A DNA stretch of 64,000 nt, taken from assembly GCF_031846165.1 (NCBI RefSeq), contig NZ_JAVRIE010000003.1, forward strand, positions 1-64,000, read 5' to 3'. The position numbers and the translations under genes are program-made. This stretch comes from Glaciecola blandensis. GTDB lineage: Bacteria; Pseudomonadota; Gammaproteobacteria; Enterobacterales; Alteromonadaceae. The first letter of the stretch is position 1, and each line of letters starts with the position of its first letter. The notes below the pieces were generated by a model. The model had not been told where the DNA came from. It saw nothing but the letters and a program-made list of their open reading frames with translations, and searched no databases. Shown here piece after piece: positions 16,317 through 24,171 of this stretch.

Positions 16317-17189
16317 TTATTCGCTCTGTGCTTCCTTGTGATACGTTTTATGATACATGACTAGCAAGAAAGCACCAACGTACATAGTGATGCCATACAT
16401 TCCGGCGGCGATGCCATAGGCGTTGTTTTCTAAGAAGGTAATGGCGATGAGCATTGCCATTGTGGCATTTTGTGTGCCCACTTCGATGCCCAGTGTTAAG
16501 GCATCTTTTTGGCTCAAGTTGAACGCCTTTGCAATACTAACGCCAAGGATTGTGGCACCCAAGTTCAAGCCAAAGGTAAGGACAAAAACATCAGGGAAGG
16601 CGGCTTTAATGGTTTCTATTTCTTGGTAACACATCACGACAATAATCAGGATCATGAATACGGTAGCGAAGTGCCTAAAGAAGGGCTCGACTCTACGAGC
16701 GGGTTTAGAAAAGAAATGGCGTAGTGTCATCCCAATTATAATAGGGACTAATAGTAAAATGATGAGCTTCTTAGAAATGTCTACCAATGAGAATTCCTGA
16801 ACTGCTTCTTCTGCGAAGAAATCAATCGCAAACTGAATCAATAAAGGGGTGGTGATAACACAGATAAGCGTTGCTATGGCGGTTAAACTGACCGACAAAG
16901 CAAGGTTTGCTTTCGCAATGTGGCTGATAAGGTTTGACGTGGTGCCGCCAGGACAGGCTGCTAATATCATTAAGCCAATAGCAATCTCTGCTGGTGCATT
17001 GAATATGAACGCGATGGCAAAGGCAAAAAGAGGCAAGAGCACCAGTTGACCAAGTAGCCCTGCAAATACGCTTTTAGGCACTTTGGCTAAGCGAGTGAAG
17101 TCGTCCTTCACCAAGCTCAACCCCATGCCTAACATGATAATGCCTAAGCCTAATGGCAGTAGCGTTTGTGTAAATATAGATTCCTGCAA
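16317..17189 (-). CDS. BASS family sodium-dependent organic anion symporter
   Basis: Bile acid:sodium symporter family transporter, 290 aa with about nine to ten membrane helices. Diagnostic pieces are GLGIIMLGMGLSL near the N-terminus, LMILAACPGGTTSNLISHIAKAN in the first core repeat and ALTLGIEVGTQNATMAMLIA in the second. Such carriers import organic anions with sodium. Nine bases separate it from the upstream SDR gene, and the operon also encodes acyl-CoA enzymes, so a carboxylic acid substrate is plausible as inference. Confidence 0.9.
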   Translation of the reverse strand: MQESIFTQTLLPLGLGIIMLGMGLSLVKDDFTRLAKVPKSVFAGLLGQLVLLPLFAFAIAFIFNAPAEIAIGLMILAACPGGTTSNLISHIAKANLALSVSLTAIATLICVITTPLLIQFAIDFFAEEAVQEFSLVDISKKLIILLLVPIIIGMTLRHFFSKPARRVEPFFRHFATVFMILIIVVMCYQEIETIKAAFPDVFVLTFGLNLGATILGVSIAKAFNLSQKDALTLGIEVGTQNATMAMLIAITFLENNAYGIAAGMYGITMYVGAFLLVMYHKTYHKEAQSE

Positions 17190-17198
17190 AATGGCAGC

Positions 17199-17957
17199 CT
17201 AGCTCATTTTCGCTAGCCACGAGAGCGGCGCAATTCGCATCACGCGATTCAAAATAGCCCACGGCCAAGATGGCACATAGCTATTGCCGCCTTCTTTTTC
17301 TATCGCTTTAATAATTGCTTTGCAGCCAGTTTCGGTATCTACCATGAACGGGACTTTTTCGACCTTTTCATTTATTTCGCTGCGGATAAAGCCTGGGTGA
17401 ACCGTACTCACTTTAATAGGCGTGCGCATGAGGTCGATGCGAATACCCTCGGTAAGAGATGTGATGGCGGCTTTCGTTGCTGCATAAACAGTAAGCGCGC
17501 GTCGGAAACCTCTGACAGCACTGATCGATGAAATAGTGACGAGGTGACCGCTGTTTTGTGCACGGAAAATTTCAACTGCGGCCTCGCATTGCGCCAGTGC
17601 AGACACAAAGTTTGTGACGGCAGTTTCCTTATTCGCTTTAAAGTAGCCAGTGCCCACCGATGCGCCTTTACCCATACCGGCGTTAACAATAACACGATCG
17701 AGCGAGCCTAATTCTTGCTTAAATTCTTGAAAAACAGTGAAAACCGCATCGTGGTCATTCACATCTAAGGACTTAATAACCACATTGATATTCGGGTTGA
17801 TCGCCAAGAGTTCACTTTTTAACTCTTCCAACCGGTCAACGCGACGTGCACACAAAGCGAGGTTCCGACCCATCTTTGCATACAATAATGCCATGCCCTT
17901 GCCTAAACCTGAGCTTGCGCCTGTGATGAGAATATTTTGTCTAACGGATGAGGACAT
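17199..17957 (-). CDS. SDR family oxidoreductase
   Basis: A classical short-chain dehydrogenase/reductase (252 aa). The cofactor motif TGASSGLG is at residues 12-19, NAG at about 92-94, the catalytic Ser at about 143-144, and YAATK at Y158-K162. The C-terminal 30 residues are hydrophobic and may touch the membrane (WPWAILNRVMRIAPLSWLA). The Arg after the first strand (CARR) suggests NADP(H). It lies in the operon with the acyl-CoA dehydrogenase, the APH-like kinase and the BASS transporter. Confidence 0.88.
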   Translation of the reverse strand: MSSSVRQNILITGASSGLGKGMALLYAKMGRNLALCARRVDRLEELKSELLAINPNINVVIKSLDVNDHDAVFTVFQEFKQELGSLDRVIVNAGMGKGASVGTGYFKANKETAVTNFVSALAQCEAAVEIFRAQNSGHLVTISSISAVRGFRRALTVYAATKAAITSLTEGIRIDLMRTPIKVSTVHPGFIRSEINEKVEKVPFMVDTETGCKAIIKAIEKEGGNSYVPSWPWAILNRVMRIAPLSWLAKMS

Positions 17958-18032
17958 AGAACCTTCTTATTATTGTTGTCTTTTTATTGTTATTTTATTT
18001 TTGCTACTGTTTTTTGCGTTTTCAACAACGCC

Positions 18033-19100
18033 TTAGCGCTGTTGATTAATGATTTTACGGCAACGATGCATCAAGTATTGCACAAAAAACCAAATATGCT
18101 TATACGCTGGATTACGTGTTTGTTTGTGGTGATAGCGATAATAGATCTGTTGTGCTATAGCCGCTAAACGAAAGAGCCCATAAACTTCATAAAAGGCAAA
18201 GTCCTCGGCCCGCAAATTTTGCTTGTTGCAGTAATACTCGATAACTTCTTGACGCGTCATCATACCCGGTAAGTGAGTTGGCTGACGGCGCGTACCCTTG
18301 GCTACGCGATCATCATCAGCTTGAACCCAGTAGGCTAAACTGTTGCCTAAGTCCATTAAAGGATCGCCTAGCGTCGCTAGCTCCCAATCAAGCACACCAA
18401 TAATGTCTTGGGGATTGTTTGGGTTGAGTACTAAATTATCAAATCGGTAATCATTGTGGGTGATACAAATTTTCTCGTGACTGGGAATATTGTCTTGTAG
18501 CCAGTCAGTGACTTTTCTGCCCCTTGGTACGTTCCAAGTTTTGGCTTTTTGGTATCGACCGGTCCAACCGCTTATCTGGCGCTGAGTATAACCTTCGCCT
18601 TTACCTATATGTGACAAATCGGCTGCTTTGTAATCTACATTGTGCAAATCGATTAAGCCGTCGAGTGCCGATTCGCAAAGTTTGCGAGTATCTTCTGGAG
18701 ATATCTCGAAACCACGAGGCATATTCTTGCGCGGGATGACGCCATCGAATTTCTGCATGATATAAAACTCAGCACCAATGACAGACTCGTCATCGGTATA
18801 GCCAAGCATGTCAGGCACTTTTGGATAAACCGTTTTCAAGGCCTTTTGTAAGCGGTACTCTCGACCCATATCGTGAGCACCTTTGGCCTTTGTGCCTGCT
18901 GGTGGTCGACGTAAAATTACTGACTTATTCTCAAAATCTAAACAATACGTCCAGTTAGAAGCGCCGCCAGAATACTGGGTAACTTTTGGCGTGCCCTCTA
19001 CATTGGGCACATTCGCAGACAACCATTCTTTCAGAGGTTCAATCGGTAATTCTTCCCCTGGGCGAACGGCTTCTGCAGTATCAATGACATTTTTATTCAT
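18033..19100 (-). CDS. APH-fold phosphotransferase (ACAD10/11-type kinase)
   Basis: An aminoglycoside-phosphotransferase-fold kinase of 355 aa. It has YSGGASNWTYCLDF near the N-terminus, the catalytic loop THNDYRFDNLVL, and the metal-binding LDWELATLGDPLMDLG. This subfamily corresponds to the N-terminal kinase domain of eukaryotic ACAD10/ACAD11 and to LvaA-type kinases that phosphorylate 4-hydroxyacyl-CoA. The gene starts 20 bases after the acyl-CoA dehydrogenase stop, reproducing the fused eukaryotic pair as two genes. It is not an antibiotic resistance gene. Confidence 0.87.
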   Translation of the reverse strand: MNKNVIDTAEAVRPGEELPIEPLKEWLSANVPNVEGTPKVTQYSGGASNWTYCLDFENKSVILRRPPAGTKAKGAHDMGREYRLQKALKTVYPKVPDMLGYTDDESVIGAEFYIMQKFDGVIPRKNMPRGFEISPEDTRKLCESALDGLIDLHNVDYKAADLSHIGKGEGYTQRQISGWTGRYQKAKTWNVPRGRKVTDWLQDNIPSHEKICITHNDYRFDNLVLNPNNPQDIIGVLDWELATLGDPLMDLGNSLAYWVQADDDRVAKGTRRQPTHLPGMMTRQEVIEYYCNKQNLRAEDFAFYEVYGLFRLAAIAQQIYYRYHHKQTRNPAYKHIWFFVQYLMHRCRKIINQQR

Positions 19101-19120
19101 AGGAATTTGTTGAGAACACC

Positions 19121-20341
19121 TTAGCGATATTTTTTAAGTTCAAGGCGTGTCACCATGCCCATATGTACTTCATCAGGACCGTCAGCAAGCCTGAGTGAAC
19201 GAGCTCCCGCCGCAAAACGAGCGAGTGGGAAGTCTTCACACATACCAGCGCCGCCGTGTATCTGAATTGCCATGTCGACAACTTCTTCCAGCATTTGTGG
19301 GATAACCACTTTAATAGCTGAAATATCAACCATAGCATTCTTTACACCTAGATTATCAATTTTCCAAGCGGCTTGTAAGGTGAGTAAGCGAGCTTGTTCG
19401 ATTTTCATTCGAGCCATCGCAATGCGCTCTCCGTTGCCACCCAGTTTGATAATAGGTTGGCCAAAAGCAACGCGCTCAAAGCCTCGTTTGATAGCAAGCT
19501 CGAGTGCTTTCTCTGCAGTACCGATTGCTCGCATACAGTGGTGAATACGGCCTGGACCTAAACGACCTTGCGCAATAGCGAAGCCTTTACCCATGCCAAC
19601 TAGGAGGTTTTCTTTCGGTACTCTTACATTGGTAAAGTGCATCTCGCCATGGCCAAATGGTGCGTCGTAATCGCCGTAGGCTGTGAGCATGCGTTTGATT
19701 TCAATCCCAGGTGTATCCAGTGGTACGATGACCATGCTGTGTTGGTTGTGGCGGTCGTTCTCTGGGTTTGAAAGACCCATAAAAATACATACCTTTGCGT
19801 TAGGATGACCTAAGCCAGTGCTCCACCATTTTTTTCCGTTGATAACAATTTCGTCGCCATCTAGCTCAATTCTGGCCGCCATATTCGTCGCATCTGAAGA
19901 GGCAACATCAGGCTCGGTCATGCCAAATACAGAGCGAATCTCACCAGTGAGCAACGGCGTTAACCATTCCTCTTTTTGTGCTTCATTTCCAAAGTGGTAT
20001 AGCACTTCCATATTACCCGTATCAGGGGCATTACAATTAAAAATTTCGGGGGCGAAAATGTAGCGACCCGTTTCCTCAGCAAGTGGGGCATACTCTAAGG
20101 TGGTTAGACCTTGAGCCAGCTCAGCATCGGGTAAAAATAAGTTCCAAAGTCCGGCAGCTTTGGCTTTTTCTTTTAATGGTTCAATTGCAGGATGGGCTTT
20201 CCATGACTTCCAATCACCCGTTGGATTGAGCTCTGCAAGCTCTCGATATACTTGATCTTCAATTGGGGCAACATGCTCTTCTAGGAAGGCACGAATGCGC
20301 GCGAGATAATCTTGAGTTTTAGCGTTGTATGAAAAGTCCAT
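19121..20341 (-). CDS. acyl-CoA dehydrogenase family protein (ACAD10/11-like)
   Basis: A 406-aa flavin-dependent acyl-CoA dehydrogenase. FAD/substrate motifs are seen in SVFGMTEPDVASSDATNM and INGKKWWSTGLGHPNAKVCI, with the C-terminal QIHGGAGMCEDFPLARF helix region. It probably works with the downstream kinase: in the related pathway a 4-phosphoacyl-CoA is rearranged to an enoyl-CoA by this type of dehydrogenase. It is the first gene of the five-gene minus-strand operon; its promoter would lie in the 332-base gap upstream. Confidence 0.9.
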   Translation of the reverse strand: MDFSYNAKTQDYLARIRAFLEEHVAPIEDQVYRELAELNPTGDWKSWKAHPAIEPLKEKAKAAGLWNLFLPDAELAQGLTTLEYAPLAEETGRYIFAPEIFNCNAPDTGNMEVLYHFGNEAQKEEWLTPLLTGEIRSVFGMTEPDVASSDATNMAARIELDGDEIVINGKKWWSTGLGHPNAKVCIFMGLSNPENDRHNQHSMVIVPLDTPGIEIKRMLTAYGDYDAPFGHGEMHFTNVRVPKENLLVGMGKGFAIAQGRLGPGRIHHCMRAIGTAEKALELAIKRGFERVAFGQPIIKLGGNGERIAMARMKIEQARLLTLQAAWKIDNLGVKNAMVDISAIKVVIPQMLEEVVDMAIQIHGGAGMCEDFPLARFAAGARSLRLADGPDEVHMGMVTRLELKKYR

Positions 20342-20673
20342 GATGAGTCCCTAACAATGTGAATTATTCAATTCATCATAGTGTAAATCGCAGTAACAGC
20401 GAACTTTGTTTAATTTTGGTAAATTGATAAGTTTGGTGAATACCCACATTAATGTTCGGAGCTAAGTTTACCTTAGCAGTTTTCTATGGGCAGCTTCATT
20501 ATTGACTCCCTTCTTGTGGTGGTATGACGAAGCTTTTGAGTGACTAAAGGGATATTTAGGTATGTTTTTCGATTATTAGATATTATATTTTTAATTTTAA
20601 GTGGCTGATATAGATGATAATTTTCGAATCCTACAAGTAGTCACTACATATAAATACAAACAAGGAAGAAATC
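20342..20673. other. 332-base divergent intergenic region
   Basis: This gap separates two divergent genes (acyl-CoA dehydrogenase on the minus strand, lipoprotein on the plus strand), so it should hold two promoters. I see AT-rich stretches near 20575-20600 but no convincing -35/-10 pair, operator or RNA gene. Confidence 0.5.
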
Positions 20674-21297
20674 ATGTTGAAAAAACTCATCTGCTTATCC
20701 ATCGCATCCTCATTAGTTGCTTGTTCTGGTGCTGACTCTGCACACAAGGGGATTACACCTTTAGAAGATTCAGTGGTAAGCATTTCTGCATATGCCTTAG
20801 ATGTGGCAAGAAGAGGAGATGTTGGTTGTCTCATTTTAACTGCAGCGTCGGCAACAGATGTCGCGAAACTAAGCGTAGATCAAACTATATTTGTAACAGA
20901 AAATGGGAAAGAAAAGCGCGAAAGATGGGACACAGAGAACAAAGGTAAAATGTATGAAATGTTAAAGAAAGACATGTCAGAGTACGACATTGTTGGTGTC
21001 GGTTCGGAAACCATAAGAAGTAGTTGTGCCAATGCTTTTATGGACCATGAATATGCTGTCTATTGGGGAGCCAATAAGGAAGTCGTTCCAGAGCGTGAAA
21101 ACGATTGTTACATCGAGATGAAAGATGGTGAGAAATTCGCTTTCAATGAATGTGCTGTTAGAGTGAAATTTAACGAGATTAAAAACTTCTCTGACATGGA
21201 AGAAGTCTATCCTACTTTGTATAAGTCAATTTATGATGAAGTGTCGAAGAATGCTGATGATAATACCATCAACACATCGCCACTTATTGCAAAGTAG
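20674..21297 (+). CDS. unrecognised lipoprotein (207 aa)
   Basis: No family is recognised. The N-terminus is a lipoprotein signal ending in VACS (lipobox Cys at 17). The mature domain has paired cysteines (GCLIL, SSCAN, NDCYIE, NECAVR), suggesting a disulfide-bonded periplasmic or surface domain. An AAGGAAGAAA ribosome binding site precedes the ATG. It stands alone between divergent and convergent neighbours. Confidence 0.75.
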   Translation: MLKKLICLSIASSLVACSGADSAHKGITPLEDSVVSISAYALDVARRGDVGCLILTAASATDVAKLSVDQTIFVTENGKEKRERWDTENKGKMYEMLKKDMSEYDIVGVGSETIRSSCANAFMDHEYAVYWGANKEVVPERENDCYIEMKDGEKFAFNECAVRVKFNEIKNFSDMEEVYPTLYKSIYDEVSKNADDNTINTSPLIAK

Positions 21298-21306
21298 CAG
21301 CTTCTC

Positions 21307-21334
21307 GAAGAAAGTGTCTTAGTGCACTTTCTTC
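21307..21334. terminator. perfect 10-bp stem-loop between convergent genes
   Basis: GAAGAAAGTG (21307-21316) pairs perfectly with CACTTTCTTC (21325-21334) across an eight-base loop, ten bases after the lipoprotein stop. There is no clear T-tract on either strand, so it may be a weak terminator or an RNA-end stabiliser. Confidence 0.5.
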
Positions 21335-21409
21335 CACCCCAACTTTTCTGGGCAAGCAGCACACGATAACATTGTATGCAATTGACTCTTCTGTAAGTGG
21401 CTAGATGGC

Positions 21410-21991
21410 TTAATTCAAAGACACCTTTTCCGTAAAGTGCTTTCTGCACAACGAAACATATTTCTCATTGCCACCGACATCAACCTGATCGCCTTCTGAT
21501 ATAGGCTTACCTTGATCATCTACGCGAGCAACAAAGTTAGCCTTGCGACCACAATGACACACGGTCTTTAATTCAGATAACTTGTCAGCCCATGCTAGTA
21601 AGTAATGACTTCCTTCAAAGGTCTGGCCTCTAAAGTCTGTGCGTAAACCATAGGCAAGTACTGGTACTTTTAAGGTATCGACAATTTGCAAACATTCAAT
21701 AACCTGTTGTTTGGTGAGAAATTGGGCTTCGTCGATAAACAAACAGGATATTTTGTGTTGGGCGCATTCTGCTTGCATCGCAGCGAAAAGATCCGTTTCT
21801 GGTGTGAATAAATTGGCTGGAGACTCTAGGCCAATGCGCGAAGCTATTTTCCCTTGTCCATAGCGGTCATCTAGTGCCGCAGTGAACAGGGTGATGTTCA
21901 TGCCGCGCTCTTTATAGTTATATGCTGATTGAAGTAAGGAAGTGGACTTTCCTGCATTCATTGCAGAATAGTAAAAGTAAAGTTGTGCCAT
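21410..21991 (-). CDS. tdk: thymidine kinase (type II)
   Basis: Phosphorylates thymidine to dTMP for nucleotide salvage. The P-loop SAMNAGKST is at residues 9-17, FIDEAQF at about 85-91, and the thymidine-binding lasso region follows FRGQTFEGSHYLL. Zinc ligands appear as CHC (C145, C147) and CRKH (C182, H185), as in the E. coli enzyme. The 193-aa length is normal. It starts two bases after the GGDEF-EAL gene's stop, so the two are probably on one transcript. Confidence 0.95.
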   Translation of the reverse strand: MAQLYFYYSAMNAGKSTSLLQSAYNYKERGMNITLFTAALDDRYGQGKIASRIGLESPANLFTPETDLFAAMQAECAQHKISCLFIDEAQFLTKQQVIECLQIVDTLKVPVLAYGLRTDFRGQTFEGSHYLLAWADKLSELKTVCHCGRKANFVARVDDQGKPISEGDQVDVGGNEKYVSLCRKHFTEKVSLN

Positions 21992-21993
21992 GT

Positions 21994-24045
21994 TTAGTTG
22001 TTCTTATTATGATATTTATTCACCCAATCATCTAATTCACTATTAGGCATAGGGCGCGCTAAAAGATAACCTTGAATATACCGAATTCCGAGGTCTTTTA
22101 GTACCTCCAATTCTGTTTCGGTCTCAATTCCTTCTGCCACGGCACATGCTTCAAATTCATCAGCGATTAATTTCGTTGCAGAAATGATGGTCTTGTCTCG
22201 CTTACTCAGGTCTTGCAAGAAGCTTCGATCTATTTTGATAATATCAAACGACATGGTTTGTAATTGATTCAGGGAAGAAAATCCAGTACCGAAATCATCG
22301 ATAGAAATGTGGATCCCTAGGTCAGCTATTTTCTTTAGTTGGCTTTGCGCAAGTTCACCATTTTCTAACATGACACTTTCAGTAATTTCTAAATGCAAGC
22401 GCTCGGCAGGCAGGCCACTGTTTCTTAACGCGTCGATAATAATCTGAATGAAGTTGGCATCGAGTAGTTGAATGGAGCTCACATTGACCGATACTGCAGG
22501 TTTGGTCGGATAAGCCCACTGCGCGGCATCTTCACAAGCTTTGTTAAGTACCCAGGCACCAATTTGATTAATGCGCCCAGATTTTTCAGCGATAGGAATA
22601 AACTCTGCGGGCGAAATAAACTGGTCCTTGTGTTGCCAGCGCAACAAGGCCTCAATTGCCCAGAGTGAATTAGTCTGCACATCAACGATTGGTTGATAAG
22701 CAAGGCTGAGCTCCTTGGTTGCCATGGCGTGCTTCAAGCCATCACGAATAATTTGGTCATGTTGAAACTCTTCAAACAGCGCGGGAGAGAATGCAATCGC
22801 ATCGCCTTTGCCGAGATTTTTATGGCAATACATTGAAATATCGGCATATTGGATAAGTTGGTGAGGATCTTCGCTGTCGTGAGGAAACTTGGCGATGCCA
22901 ATACTCGCGCCTAAGACAATGTTATTGGACGATATCTTGATGGTTTCAGCAATAGCGCGTTGAATATTAGTCGTGAGTGTATCGATCACGTTTTCACTGT
23001 CATAAGGCATGAAAAGCAAAAATTCATCTCCTCCCCAACGACATAACAGGTTATTCTGTGAATCATCTAGCTCAAGCAGAAACAGTTGCTCGTGCAGACG
23101 CATGCCAATCTCACTTAATACCGAGTCACCGGTTTTGTGACCAAAGCCATCATTCACATCTTTGAAACCATCAAGATCTATAAATAACAGGGCAAACTGT
23201 TGCTGCAAGCTCTCTGGGCGGCGCGTGACCGTTTTTAACTCGTGCAGAAAAGCGCTACGATTCATTAAATTCGTTAAGGGGTCTACGTTAGAAAGACGGT
23301 AGATTTCCTCGGTACGCTTGTTGACTTCAGATTCAAGAGAAAGATTGTATCTATCGAGTTGTTCATTCACTGTGATCAGTTGACTATTCACTCTCTCGAC
23401 TTCCTTTTTCTCAAGGTCCATCAAGTCCAGCAGTGAGGTGTTTTTACTCTTTAAATCAAGAGCCTCGCTAACAAACTTGCCGGCTTGTTTCGAGGACATC
23501 ATCATCACAGCCCAAAAGCTAAAACCTAAAAATGAAATATAGTGAAAATATTCGAACTCACTAAAGAAGCCCATGACGGCATACGGTAAAATCAAACTCG
23601 ACATATATAAAACGGATAGGCGAGTAGATGCAGCTAGAATCGTAATCGCACCTCCGGCTAAGGCAGAGAGTATTATGGCGCTAACAGTAATTTCTATGCC
23701 GTCCATAGTGGGTACAAGCAAAAAGCTATAACTCGCCCAAATAGTGCTATTGACAAGAATACCTGTGCTTAAACGCCAAGTGACAGGTTTAGCTCTGAAG
23801 TTTGATTTTTTAAACTGTTGAGTCGTGTATACGTTGTCTATTATGCGCAAAAAATGAGAGCACACTAATAAACCAAAAATGAGGGTTTTAGTGCTTTGTT
23901 GTTCTGGCGTTTCAAAACCAAAGCATAAGACAGCCATGCACAACAAGGTAATCAATAAACCACCAGGTGCGTTGCCATACAATAATTGTAAGCGCGACTT
24001 TGTATCTTGCTCAGTCGAATTGAAAATATCAGTGTGTCGCATCAT
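21994..24045 (-). CDS. membrane-bound GGDEF-EAL cyclic-di-GMP enzyme
   Basis: A 683-aa c-di-GMP turnover protein. The N-terminal 190 residues hold about six membrane helices (a MASE-like sensor), followed by a coiled-coil linker (about 195-250). The GGDEF domain has an intact RWGGDEF site (338-342), but the RxxD inhibitory site normally nine residues before it is absent. The EAL domain keeps EALLRW (465-470), NVSSIQL, IDDFGTGFSSL and KIDRSFL, so both activities could be present. The gene is separated from the upstream FadE-like gene by a strong palindromic terminator. Confidence 0.92.
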   Translation of the reverse strand: MMRHTDIFNSTEQDTKSRLQLLYGNAPGGLLITLLCMAVLCFGFETPEQQSTKTLIFGLLVCSHFLRIIDNVYTTQQFKKSNFRAKPVTWRLSTGILVNSTIWASYSFLLVPTMDGIEITVSAIILSALAGGAITILAASTRLSVLYMSSLILPYAVMGFFSEFEYFHYISFLGFSFWAVMMMSSKQAGKFVSEALDLKSKNTSLLDLMDLEKKEVERVNSQLITVNEQLDRYNLSLESEVNKRTEEIYRLSNVDPLTNLMNRSAFLHELKTVTRRPESLQQQFALLFIDLDGFKDVNDGFGHKTGDSVLSEIGMRLHEQLFLLELDDSQNNLLCRWGGDEFLLFMPYDSENVIDTLTTNIQRAIAETIKISSNNIVLGASIGIAKFPHDSEDPHQLIQYADISMYCHKNLGKGDAIAFSPALFEEFQHDQIIRDGLKHAMATKELSLAYQPIVDVQTNSLWAIEALLRWQHKDQFISPAEFIPIAEKSGRINQIGAWVLNKACEDAAQWAYPTKPAVSVNVSSIQLLDANFIQIIIDALRNSGLPAERLHLEITESVMLENGELAQSQLKKIADLGIHISIDDFGTGFSSLNQLQTMSFDIIKIDRSFLQDLSKRDKTIISATKLIADEFEACAVAEGIETETELEVLKDLGIRYIQGYLLARPMPNSELDDWVNKYHNKNN

Positions 24046-24083
24046 CTGTAAACGCTACCAAAAGTGAATAAGCTTGCTGGTAT

Positions 24084-24119
24084 AAAAAAAGGCCAATACG
24101 TATACGTATCGGCCTTTTT
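24084..24119. terminator. bidirectional palindromic terminator
   Basis: AAAAAGGCC at 24086-24094, an ATACGTATACGTAT centre that is itself palindromic, and GGCCTTTTT form a strong hairpin with A- and T-tracts on both sides. It ends transcription of the FadE-like gene (minus strand), whose stop is about 50 bases away. Confidence 0.9.
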
Positions 24120-24171
24120 CAGTTTTAGTTGATGCTTACATGCTATGCAGTATATAAGCTCAAATTATTGA

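Noticed and set aside
18033..19100. Aminoglycoside resistance gene
   Set aside because: The kinase fold is of the ACAD10/11 group and it is in an operon with acyl-CoA dehydrogenase.
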